A model generated the notes under the pieces. The model saw only the letters and a list, made by a program, of their open reading frames with translations, searched no databases and was not told the origin of the DNA. Made by a program: the position numbers and the translations under genes. A DNA stretch of 64,000 nt, taken from Pseudidiomarina salinarum. GTDB lineage: Bacteria > Pseudomonadota > Gammaproteobacteria > Enterobacterales > Alteromonadaceae. The stretch lies in assembly GCF_000753715.1 (NCBI RefSeq), contig NZ_JPER01000001.1:1087809-1151808 (forward strand), given 5' to 3'. Numbering within the stretch: position 1 is the first letter of the stretch; each line of letters opens with the position of its first letter. Shown here piece after piece: positions 58,227-64,000 of this stretch.

Positions 58227-59152
58227 TAGCCACCTCTATACATAATGTTCAGGAGCTGTTGTCTTATTGCCAAGTAAAGGTCTTTTGGTTTTTCTATATC
58301 AATTAAGTCGTCTCTGTCTAAGGCGACAATTAAAACTCCATATTCTTCTCTCAGTCTGTTTGCGAATGAAGCGGCATTCCTTTTATTTTTCGCTGTTGTC
58401 AATAAAAGCAAACTCCGAAGCCCTTTTTTTCTAATGCTTTCTGCGAGTCTGGACCACTGATTGGCATTCAGGAAGTTGAGCGCTTTCAGCTCTACGGGTA
58501 TAGGATTTCCAAGCAATTGTAACTCTGGATCATCTGCTGAATTCCATAGCATAAAATCAAAGGAATCCCGCACGTTTGGTTTATCAGACTCGATCACTTT
58601 CCACTGGTTTATGTTCCTTGCTAAATCAAGAAACCATTGCTCAAAAAGTCTATTTCTTTTTGACCCACTGAAAGCATAAAGATCTCGATATCTAAGGACA
58701 GGCGCATAATCGTTAAAATATGATTCAAAGATGAAACTAGAATCGATATTTGAAAAATGGATAGGGACGTTCGACTTAGGACTATCATCTATAGCCCGAA
58801 ATATTTCATACGCCACGTATTCGAAACTGTTACCTTCAGTAATGATGCATTTTTGGAAAGAAAAGTCGAAGGGAATATTGCGATGAGAATCAGCTATAAT
58901 TATTACGTTCTTTTTTGAGCCATGAGCCAAGCCAATTTCATAGTAAATATTAGGACTACCTTTAGATATATAAAATACAATCACGTCACACATTTCTAGA
59001 ATTGACTGTATTTTATTTATCGTCGGTAACTCAGGATTCAGTCGATTTATTGTCTCGACACGGATCTCCTCCCGCCCGTCAAAATTTAGCAATATTTTAG
59101 ATATCGGCTCTTCAATATCTATGTTGTCTGTTATAAAGCCAACTCTTTTCAC
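58226..59152 (-). CDS. TIR/deoxyribosyltransferase-like plus PD-(D/E)XK fusion protein
   Basis: A 308-aa two-domain protein. Residues 1-125 look like a TIR or nucleoside 2-deoxyribosyltransferase-type fold: VGFITDN at the start, CDVIVFYISKGSPNIYYEIGLAHGSKKNVIIIAD at 55-87, with Glu72 as probable catalytic residue. Residues 160-308 form a PD-(D/E)XK nuclease: Glu171 (LFEQWF), Asp199 (SFDFMLWN) and Glu221-x-Lys223 (PVELKA). The start is GTG with AAGAAGG upstream. The next gene is coupled by TAATG. The likely logic is nucleotide sensing or depletion joined to nucleic-acid cleavage; I do not know a named system with this layout. Confidence 0.75.
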   Translation of the reverse strand: MKRVGFITDNIDIEEPISKILLNFDGREEIRVETINRLNPELPTINKIQSILEMCDVIVFYISKGSPNIYYEIGLAHGSKKNVIIIADSHRNIPFDFSFQKCIITEGNSFEYVAYEIFRAIDDSPKSNVPIHFSNIDSSFIFESYFNDYAPVLRYRDLYAFSGSKRNRLFEQWFLDLARNINQWKVIESDKPNVRDSFDFMLWNSADDPELQLLGNPIPVELKALNFLNANQWSRLAESIRKKGLRSLLLLTTAKNKRNAASFANRLREEYGVLIVALDRDDLIDIEKPKDLYLAIRQQLLNIMYRGG

Positions 59153-59189
59153 GGTATCCCTTCTTCTTTATCCCTAGTAAAGCATTACA

Positions 59190-59239
59190 GCCAAAGCGGC
59201 GGCGCTTTTTTTGTGTCTGCCTACCGTTGCTCGTTAAAT
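59190..59239 (-). repeat. Weak attC-like site 7
   Basis: GTTAAAT (59233-59239) is a perfect GTTRRRY and includes the stop codon of the TIR-like gene, as in sites 4 and 9. The left end AGCCAAAGC is only a partial core, and the palindrome (AAAGCGGCGGCGCTTT) is short. Probably a degraded cassette end. Confidence 0.4.
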
Positions 59240-60343
59240 TTTTTCTGCCTTCATGACATTAATTGCTTCTAGTAACTTAATGGTTGCTTCGCCATCCATA
59301 TTTTCCCCGGTATAACGAACTTCGTATAAGCCTTGAAGGTTGCTTGGCAACTTTACACCGTCCTTGACCAAAAGAATAAAGCGCTTTTTATAGAGCGCCA
59401 TTGCCGCTCCAATTTCTATCAATACATTGGGGTTCAGCATGACATGCTCCTTCGCCTCTTTGTCCAAGAGCATTAGCTCATCCTCCACATGTATTATTGC
59501 GGCACCGCACCCTCGCATATCATTCATAACTTTTTCTGGTACAGGCTGAGATACGGATTGTTTTTCCATCGAAACGACCGCTTCCATCTCGCCAAAACTT
59601 AACAGCTTCTTAATAGGCTCAATGAAGGCTTTGTTTTTCCCATGTGTAATAAATACTTTCTTGCTATGCGAGGTAGAAAGCGCCGGCTGTGGACTAGAAG
59701 GTGAATTGGGAACTTCTGACTGATTCAAAAAAGTCTGGCCTGAAAAGTCATCGGCTTCGTAAACAGATTCATCGTCCTCAGGCAATGAGCGTGAAGGCTT
59801 AGTTCTTGTGGATGCTAGATTGACGTATTTCTTCCCTTTAATTTCGGTAATGAGTTCCAGGCTTTCGGCGCCCGCTAAAATAAGAACCAACACATCTGAT
59901 ACTCTATCCTTAGGAACCCCCATGCTTCCCAGCACATTTTCGGCTATTTGATTTTTCGGAATAGGAGAACCGTCATACTTTCTTAAAAACTCACCAATAA
60001 TTTTTGGCTTTAGGAGAGCATCTCGCTTCCCATACATATCAGTGCCCTCTTCAAGAGGTTCAAGAATCTTCCTCGCTAAATCAGTCAACGCTATCTCCTG
60101 AGATTGCGCTCCTCCTTCGGTAAGGCCGTAGGCTATAGAAGAACCGGTTAGCATTCGGAACTGAGAAGATGTTGGTGACAAATCCATAGCTGCGGCCACG
60201 TCAATAGGCTTAGCGGGACCTCCTGCATAATTTTCAAACACTGCTATTGACACTCGCATGGCATGCTCAAGAGAATATGCTGGTACATCAGACTGATTCA
60301 GTCGCTTTTTACGAGGAGCCTTTTCTTTTTTTTCGTCAGCCAT
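59234..60343 (-). CDS. Winged-helix plus TIR-like (PF10137-type) protein
   Basis: A 369-aa protein. A charged N-terminus leads to winged-helix-like segments (about 25-100, MRVSIAVFENYAGGPAKPIDVAAAM, and about 105-175). A Pro/Ser-rich linker (about 180-225) joins a C-terminal TIR-like domain at 229-345 (KKVFITHGKNKAFIEPIKKLL, then LNPNVLIEIGAAMALYKKRFILL) with Glu310 as probable NAD-cleaving residue. This matches the predicted nucleotide-binding TIR-like family (PF10137), used as an NADase effector in some anti-phage systems. No nucleotide cyclase gene is nearby, so it may work alone. Ribosome site AGGAAG precedes the ATG. Confidence 0.82.
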   Translation of the reverse strand: MADEKKEKAPRKKRLNQSDVPAYSLEHAMRVSIAVFENYAGGPAKPIDVAAAMDLSPTSSQFRMLTGSSIAYGLTEGGAQSQEIALTDLARKILEPLEEGTDMYGKRDALLKPKIIGEFLRKYDGSPIPKNQIAENVLGSMGVPKDRVSDVLVLILAGAESLELITEIKGKKYVNLASTRTKPSRSLPEDDESVYEADDFSGQTFLNQSEVPNSPSSPQPALSTSHSKKVFITHGKNKAFIEPIKKLLSFGEMEAVVSMEKQSVSQPVPEKVMNDMRGCGAAIIHVEDELMLLDKEAKEHVMLNPNVLIEIGAAMALYKKRFILLVKDGVKLPSNLQGLYEVRYTGENMDGEATIKLLEAINVMKAEKI

Positions 60344-60396
60344 ACTAACTTCCTTTTTAATATTTGAATTTCAACCTAAATCTAATATTTAAATAC

Positions 60397-60431
60397 TAAG
60401 CACGCGTTGTATCTATGAGACAACACCCGTG
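60397..60431. promoter_or_regulatory. Imperfect dyad upstream of TIR-like gene
   Basis: GCACGCGTTGT and ACAACACCCGTGC form a stem with a 9-base loop, about 55-90 bp upstream of the TIR-like start. The flanks are AT-rich. It may be an operator or a remnant cassette site; core motifs are absent. Confidence 0.3.
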
Positions 60432-60488
60432 CCCATTAAAACTCATAAATATAGCGGAAGCCTTTATCTTTCAGCGCTACGCCGCGTA

Positions 60489-60674
60489 TCAACGCGCACG
60501 AATCAACACAGCAACCAAAAGAAAACCGAGCAAAAAAGAAAGGCGCTTCCTTGATGATACTATCTGAGCGGGCTCACGTGCGGTTGCTGAACCACCAGTT
60601 TTGCTGACATAACCCCATTGGCGCGCATTTTTTTGTTCTTTCGTTAAGTTACTAAATTGTTTTTGGGGTGGCAA
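60489..60674 (-). CDS. Possible 61-aa single-pass small protein
   Basis: A short frame with a polar N-terminal half (WGYVSKTGGSA near residues 20-30) and a C-terminal hydrophobic helix (LSFLLGFLLVAVLI). The only start is a TTG without a clear ribosome site. It lies in the otherwise gene-poor gap upstream of the TIR-like gene. It may be a genuine small membrane protein or chance; no homologue comes to mind. Confidence 0.3.
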   Translation of the reverse strand: MPPQKQFSNLTKEQKNARQWGYVSKTGGSATAREPAQIVSSRKRLSFLLGFLLVAVLIRAR

Positions 60675-61019
60675 GTTTTATAAGAGGCAGTATTGCCGCG
60701 CGTCTCGATAAATCCATCTCATAGCGGTACATACTATCTTTATCGAATAACCTGCTTAACCGAGTAACTGATTTTATGGCAAATTAACGATGTATCAACC
60801 TAAAATAGGACGTTGAGAAAATTTAGTTAACAAGAGCTCGAAGTCGTGTCCGGTACTAGTTTTTAATCACCTAATAGGTCTTTTTCGACGGAGTTATCCC
60901 CAGTTATTTTATGACTGCCAGATTTGTGCTAGAGCGGACGCTAGGATCTATTTTGAATGGAGAAAACTTGAGAGTGACTTAATTGAGTAGCGTTTTTTCA
61001 TCTAAAACTCTAAATCTAT
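60675..61019. other. Gene-free stretch
   Basis: About 345 bp with no credible gene, tRNA or attC-like palindrome. One AGCGGAC (60933-60939) matches the short element seen at 48.05, 63.30 and 63.32 kb. The region may be remnants of lost cassettes. Confidence 0.5.
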
Positions 61020-61543
61020 CTATTGGAACCCACTAATACTGCTCTCCACCGAATAAATAAGAGCACTGGATTTAGAGGCTAACGTCTGTATGGACTCCTT
61101 TGTGAGATTGACTTGATTTCCATCTTTATCGAGACCCGCCCTATAGACACAGTGATGTCTTATATTTACCGCTTCAAAAGCCAAGTTATATCGCAAAAAT
61201 CACAACCGAGAACCTCTGTAAACATGGCTTTCACTTTTGCAATATCGTGGAAGATAAGATCTCTCAGATAAGATGCTACTGGTAACGGCAGGTTTTCGTG
61301 CTTTTCATAAATTTCTTTTAACGTGAATTTAATTTTTGAGAATACTGGGTCGGTCTCAATAAGCTTTCTTATTAAAGCCTCTGAGTTGGTAACCTTATGA
61401 ATAAATGTTGAAGCTAGGTATGATTCAACGGCCGCAACGATGTGCCCATGCAACATTGCAAGTAAGCTGAATTGCGTCTCTTGAGTTGCCTGCACTTCAA
61501 AAAGCTTCTCGAACACTTTGGATTTGTGTCTCAAACTTACCAA
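61020..61543 (-). pseudogene. HEPN-domain gene, frameshifted
   Basis: The first part (61166-61543) reads VEKLFEVQ-like helices and then SYLRDLIFHDIAKVKAMFTEVLGCDFCDITW before a stop. In another minus-strand frame the sequence continues as AFEAVNIRHHCVYRAGLDKDGNQVNL and on to a stop at 61020. Joined, this is the typical C-terminal half of RiboL-PSP-HEPN-like proteins, so one base was lost or gained near 61175-61185. The catalytic motif normally reads RHDCVHR; here Tyr replaces the His, which suggests that RNase activity was already lost. The start is only a TTG overlapping the acidic small gene. Confidence 0.65.
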
Positions 61544-61742
61544 CTTGGGATTGGGTGTATATATACCACTCTAACTCCTCTGGTTGATACCATTCTTCTT
61601 CGTGTTCACAATATTCCTCATAAGCCTGGACAGCCTCTTCCCACTCTTCGGAGCCTTCTTCGCCAGCATAGTTTTCTTCGATCCATTCGTACATCGGTTC
61701 AAGAGCTTCCTGCTCCATCATCCATTCTTTTGCTCTACCCAT
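61497..61742 (-). CDS. Very acidic small protein upstream of HEPN gene
   Basis: An 81-aa protein with about a third Glu and many Trp and Tyr (EEWEEAVQAYEEYCEHEEEWYQPEELEWY). The ATG has a good AAGGACT ribosome site, so it is translated. Its 3' end overlaps the HEPN gene by 47 bp in another frame, suggesting a coupled pair or a second frameshift in one original gene. The strong negative charge would fit a nucleic-acid mimic or an antitoxin; this is inference only. Confidence 0.55.
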   Translation of the reverse strand: MGRAKEWMMEQEALEPMYEWIEENYAGEEGSEEWEEAVQAYEEYCEHEEEWYQPEELEWYIYTQSQVGKFETQIQSVREAF

Positions 61743-61752
61743 AATTTAGTCC

Positions 61753-62472
61753 TTATTGGATGCCTTGTACGATTGAGGTATACCGCTTATTTAAGCGGGG
61801 TGAGGTTGCGCGTCCAGCCGAAACGCAAAATTTGGGAGAGGACTTGAATGACTTGTTAGCCATTAACCGAGCTCCTTGATCTGGCCCTAAGGGGGCTGCA
61901 CTGCTTGTCAGTGCGTTGTCGGCAATATTTTCGATGAGCGTATAGCGTCTTCCGTATATCTGCGGTAGCGTTCCGGACTTGCGAATGAAATACTTCAGCA
62001 TAATCTTCTGTTTGAAAGCCAGCGATCGTTTTAGCTCCCTATGATCTGGCTTGTCTGGCTTCAAAAGCAGAGTTATATGATGAACTTCTTGCATGACAGA
62101 AAATGAATAGTCATCCAGAGTTTGTTGTAGCTGAGGTGGAGTGCCCGGGCGCTTCAAAAAGCTGTATTGCATATCCAGATGAGTACAGACGCTAGATAAC
62201 CATTCACGGATATCTTGGAGCCAGCCCAGGCTTTCACTAGCAATAATATTTGCACGAAGCTTCTTCTCTTCAAGCCTAAAAGCTCTCTTGCTCCTCTTTA
62301 ACTCATTAAAGAACTGCAGAAGCCCGCTTACAATAGCACCCGATATTGCAGCGGAAGCAGCTATCTCTGCCACCCAAAAACTTATATTTGTGGAAGTATT
62401 TTCAGCGATTTTCGGAGAAGTAACATTTCTGTCATTATTCCCTCTGGCACGTCGTTCATAACCGAAGGCCAC
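61753..62472 (-). CDS. Unknown cassette protein with one membrane helix
   Basis: A 239-aa protein with one N-terminal hydrophobic segment (about residues 31-54, FWVAEIAASAAISGAIVSGLLQFF) followed by basic and helical soluble sequence. The start is GTG at 62472, inside attC-like site 9, so a later start is possible. The last 25 or so residues (GRATSPRLNKRY) are encoded by attC-like site 8, so the native C-terminus may differ. No family recognised. It may be a membrane-attached effector. Confidence 0.5.
   Translation of the reverse strand: MAFGYERRARGNNDRNVTSPKIAENTSTNISFWVAEIAASAAISGAIVSGLLQFFNELKRSKRAFRLEEKKLRANIIASESLGWLQDIREWLSSVCTHLDMQYSFLKRPGTPPQLQQTLDDYSFSVMQEVHHITLLLKPDKPDHRELKRSLAFKQKIMLKYFIRKSGTLPQIYGRRYTLIENIADNALTSSAAPLGPDQGARLMANKSFKSSPKFCVSAGRATSPRLNKRYTSIVQGIQ
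61776..61861 (-). repeat. attC-like site 8
   Basis: On the minus strand it reads GGCTAACAAGTCATTCAAG, then about 40 bases, then CCCCGCTTAAAT, strongly like the ends of known integron attC sites (TAACAA...TCAAG and CTTAA). The right core is GTTAGCC (6/7). The other core is degenerate. The gene at 61,753 reads through it. Confidence 0.65.
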
Positions 62473-62522
62473 ACAATATCCGTCGGAAGCCCCACGCGCG
62501 GAGTTGAAGGGGGGGGTTAGCT
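62456..62522 (-). repeat. attC-like site 9
   Basis: A 67-bp site with GTTAGCT (6/7) at the right, overlapping the stop of the 62,517 gene, and CATAACC at the left. A G-run pairs partly with GGCC near the left end, and the centre holds CCCCACGCGCGGAG. The next gene's GTG start lies within it. Confidence 0.5.
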
Positions 62523-62921
62523 GCGAATTTCAGAAAGTATTTCACTAGCCAACGACTCCATTTTTTCAAGACCTATATCCGCTTTTTCTAACTCCGCACT
62601 TTCAAATTGACCAGGAGCAGCCCAATGCTTGCCCTTCATCCTACAACGCTGTGCTAAGGCCTCAATACCTAAATCCTCAAGCCTAAAACTAAGTTCAGTC
62701 CAAGCTTTACTTAATTCAGCTTCTGTTTTGTGATCTTTACGGCCTGTTTCATTAATTTGACGGACATAAACAGATGTCTCTTGTGCGGCAAGAATAACTT
62801 GTCGCAGTGCGTTTACAGATTCTTTTTTGCGCGCTGTGCTGGCACGTTTTAGGTTGACAACCCAGCTTCCAGCATGCTTAACCAGCTCCCAAAGAGAGAC
62901 TGACGTGACTAGATCTACCAT
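62517..62921 (-). CDS. Small helical cassette protein
   Basis: A 134-aa basic, all-helical protein starting MVDLVTSVSLWELVKHAGSW and containing ARKKESVNALRQVILAAQETSVYVRQI. No membrane segment, Cys pair or catalytic motif. The stop codon lies in the core of attC-like site 9. Sequence style fits hypothetical proteins often carried by integron cassettes; function unknown. Confidence 0.6.
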   Translation of the reverse strand: MVDLVTSVSLWELVKHAGSWVVNLKRASTARKKESVNALRQVILAAQETSVYVRQINETGRKDHKTEAELSKAWTELSFRLEDLGIEALAQRCRMKGKHWAAPGQFESAELEKADIGLEKMESLASEILSEIRS

Positions 62922-62947
62922 GCTTGTACCTCAAATAGCCTCATAGC

Positions 62948-62994
62948 AGCTAACGTTTGTATCTTGCGCTTGCGCGCTGTTTGACTTATTAGGC
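62948..62994 (-). repeat. attC-like site 10 (short)
   Basis: A 47-bp site with AGCTAAC (6/7) and ATTAGGC (6/7) cores around a GCGCTTGCGCGC centre. It is shorter than usual but lies where a cassette boundary is expected. Confidence 0.5.
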
Positions 62995-63129
62995 TGTTGG
63001 TTGCTAATTTTATAAATTACTGATCACCCTACCCTGCCAAGCCCGTCGGAACGAGCCACGACAACTTGAGTGTGTTAGTTTTCACTCTATCGGGCGGGAC
63101 AATATCCAGCTTTGATTTTTACTATTTAA

Positions 63130-63292
63130 TTGACAGTAAACGAGTTGAATAAACAACACAATAACAAGCTTTACAATATTGCTAAGATAAGTGAGCCGGG
63201 CGTAGTTAACTTCATCTTTACTTACTAAAAACAGGACGGTTGATCACTAGTTAAAGCAAGCAGAGAATTTCAAAAAAGGCCAAAGGTCCGCT
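63130..63292 (+). repeat. Direct repeat copy B flanking the defence block
   Basis: Begins TTGACAGTAAACGA and ends GTCCGCT, with the same ordered blocks as copy A at 54376-54527, about 8.6 kb away in the same orientation. It lies between the last attC-like site and the serine hydrolase gene. Confidence 0.75.
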
Positions 63293-63434
63293 CCCTGCTC
63301 GTAGCGGACCGACAGTGCCAGGAGCGGACGTTGATGCAAAAATTCAGCAGCGAAGGCGCAAATATGGCCTACGCTGCGAAGAGGAGCTTTACGCGCCTAC
63401 GTCCGCTGAAGCAATCGTTATGTGGATATATAAC

Positions 63435-64000
63435 CTACTCCCAACACCTGTAGCCATCGCTCGGGATAGTAGAGTCGACAGCCTGTGCAGCTTCCCACCC
63501 AAGCGAAAGTGGAGACAGCGCATTCGGCGTATCTTCACGATTAGTAAGTACGATAACCGACAATCCGGTGTCGACGTCTCTAATATAAGCCGTACCGGAA
63601 TAGCCACCATGATTGAGAATGCGGCGCCCATTCGCGACGACCACTTGCCAGCCGCGGGCATAGCCCCAAGTATCACATTGCCGGCCTGTATCGAACGGAC
63701 GCTGGATCTCCCAAGTGGCTTCCAGCGCCTTGCGATTGATAAGTTTCGGGTCCGACAGTTCCGCCTCCCAGCGAATCAAGTCGTCAAGTGAGGACATCAC
63801 ACCGAAGTGGGACGTCAGAGCGAACTGCCAAACTCGGCGATTCCGTTGCAACTCGCCGTCATTCCAGGCATAGCCTTGCGCCAGGTGCGGTACAATTCTC
63901 CGCTGGTCTAAGAGATGGGTCTGATCCATCCCCAGAGGGCGAAAGAAAGTTGTCTCCATGAATTCTGCGTAAGACTGCCCGGTGACCTCTTCGATAATGA
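63435..64000 (-). CDS. Serine beta-lactamase-like hydrolase, 5' end outside window
   Basis: C-terminal part of a PF00144-type penicillin-binding-protein-like hydrolase. The frame is open to base 64000 (IIEEVTGQSYAEF before the first internal Met), so the start and the SxxK nucleophile lie beyond the window. Family features seen are FRPLGMDQTHL, GVMSSLDDLIRWE, YARGWQV and HGGYSGTAYIRDVDTGLSVIVLTN (the last Gly-rich motif corresponds to the KTG-like site). It could be an esterase, peptidase or lactamase. Same strand as the cassette array. Confidence 0.85.
   Translation of the reverse strand, partial: IIEEVTGQSYAEFMETTFFRPLGMDQTHLLDQRRIVPHLAQGYAWNDGELQRNRRVWQFALTSHFGVMSSLDDLIRWEAELSDPKLINRKALEATWEIQRPFDTGRQCDTWGYARGWQVVVANGRRILNHGGYSGTAYIRDVDTGLSVIVLTNREDTPNALSPLSLGWEAAQAVDSTIPSDGYRCWE

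Larger units (their letters stand above)
62922..63434. other. Gene-free stretch at right edge of the array
   Basis: About 510 bp without a credible gene. It contains attC-like site 10, repeat copy B, and AGCGGAC elements at 63303-63309 and 63323-63329 facing GTCCGCT at 63286-63292. A plus-strand frame starting near 63315 is the antisense of the serine hydrolase gene. Confidence 0.6.

Noticed and set aside
57693..60343. Thoeris, CBASS or Pycsar system
   Set aside because: TIR-like domains are present, but there is no SIR2-type ThsA, nucleotide cyclase or CD-NTase gene in the window.
60344..61019. Hidden tRNA or insertion sequence as integration site for the block
   Set aside because: I found no cloverleaf-like sequence, CCA end, transposase fragment or terminal inverted repeats.
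48062..63000. CRISPR array
   Set aside because: The repeated palindromes are irregularly spaced at gene ends and differ in sequence; there are no regular short repeats and spacers and no cas genes.
63315..63791. 158-aa plus-strand frame
   Set aside because: It is antisense to the serine hydrolase gene, whose motifs are clearly conserved on the minus strand.

Overview
The window reads as a chromosomal segment of a marine-type gammaproteobacterium, most like Alteromonadales. The reasons are the lolCDE / mfd / CsiV neighbourhood, a periplasmic tricorn-like peptidase, a large M16 zinc peptidase lipoprotein, an IbpA-type heat-shock protein with a sigma32-like promoter, and several c-di-GMP enzymes. 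I cannot name the genus. No rRNA, tRNA, CRISPR array, transposase or integrase was recognised.

Bases 1-47,640 are mostly ordinary core genome: a DUF2062 fragment; lolCDE divergent from mfd-csiV; an ExeM-type nuclease lipoprotein; an overlapping sigma factor / membrane protein / PDZ operon; hsp20; an alkaline phosphatase lipoprotein; asnB with an aspartate-carbamoyltransferase-like gene; a Na+/solute symporter flanked by two overlapping small membrane genes (one only 39 aa); folK-folM; the tricorn-like peptidase; acnA; a methyltransferase; tesB; udk-nupC; the M16 peptidase; frmA-frmB for formaldehyde; three GGDEF proteins; two VOC proteins, a histidine phosphatase and a LysR regulator; a patatin lipoprotein; a 614-aa protein ending in a PD-(D/E)XK nuclease domain; and an OmpA-like lipoprotein.

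From about 48.06 to 63.0 kb the character changes. Every credible gene lies on the minus strand, base composition is more AT-rich, and several genes are followed at their 3' ends by 50-90 bp imperfect palindromes bounded by sequences like RYYYAAC and GTTRRRY. I read this as an integron-type gene-cassette array lacking its integrase inside the window; by orientation the integrase would lie to the right if it is still present. The cargo looks defensive or toxin-like: TPR+HEPN, trypsin-like protease, HNH nuclease, permuted papain-like peptidase, DUF5677, a second HEPN protein, an OLD-family ATPase/TOPRIM nuclease with a helical partner, a coupled pair of PD-(D/E)XK proteins of which one carries an N-terminal TIR/deoxyribosyltransferase-like domain, a winged-helix plus TIR-like protein, a frameshifted third HEPN gene behind a very acidic small protein, and two unknown cassette proteins.

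The 54.5-63.1 kb part, which holds the OLD, TIR and nuclease genes, is flanked by two diverged direct repeats of about 150-165 bp. The best candidate for an undescribed system is the two-gene unit at 57,693-59,152: a TIR-like plus PD-(D/E)XK fusion, translationally coupled to a stand-alone PD-(D/E)XK protein that looks like a relative of the fusion's nuclease half. The window ends inside a serine beta-lactamase-like hydrolase gene whose start lies beyond base 64,000.
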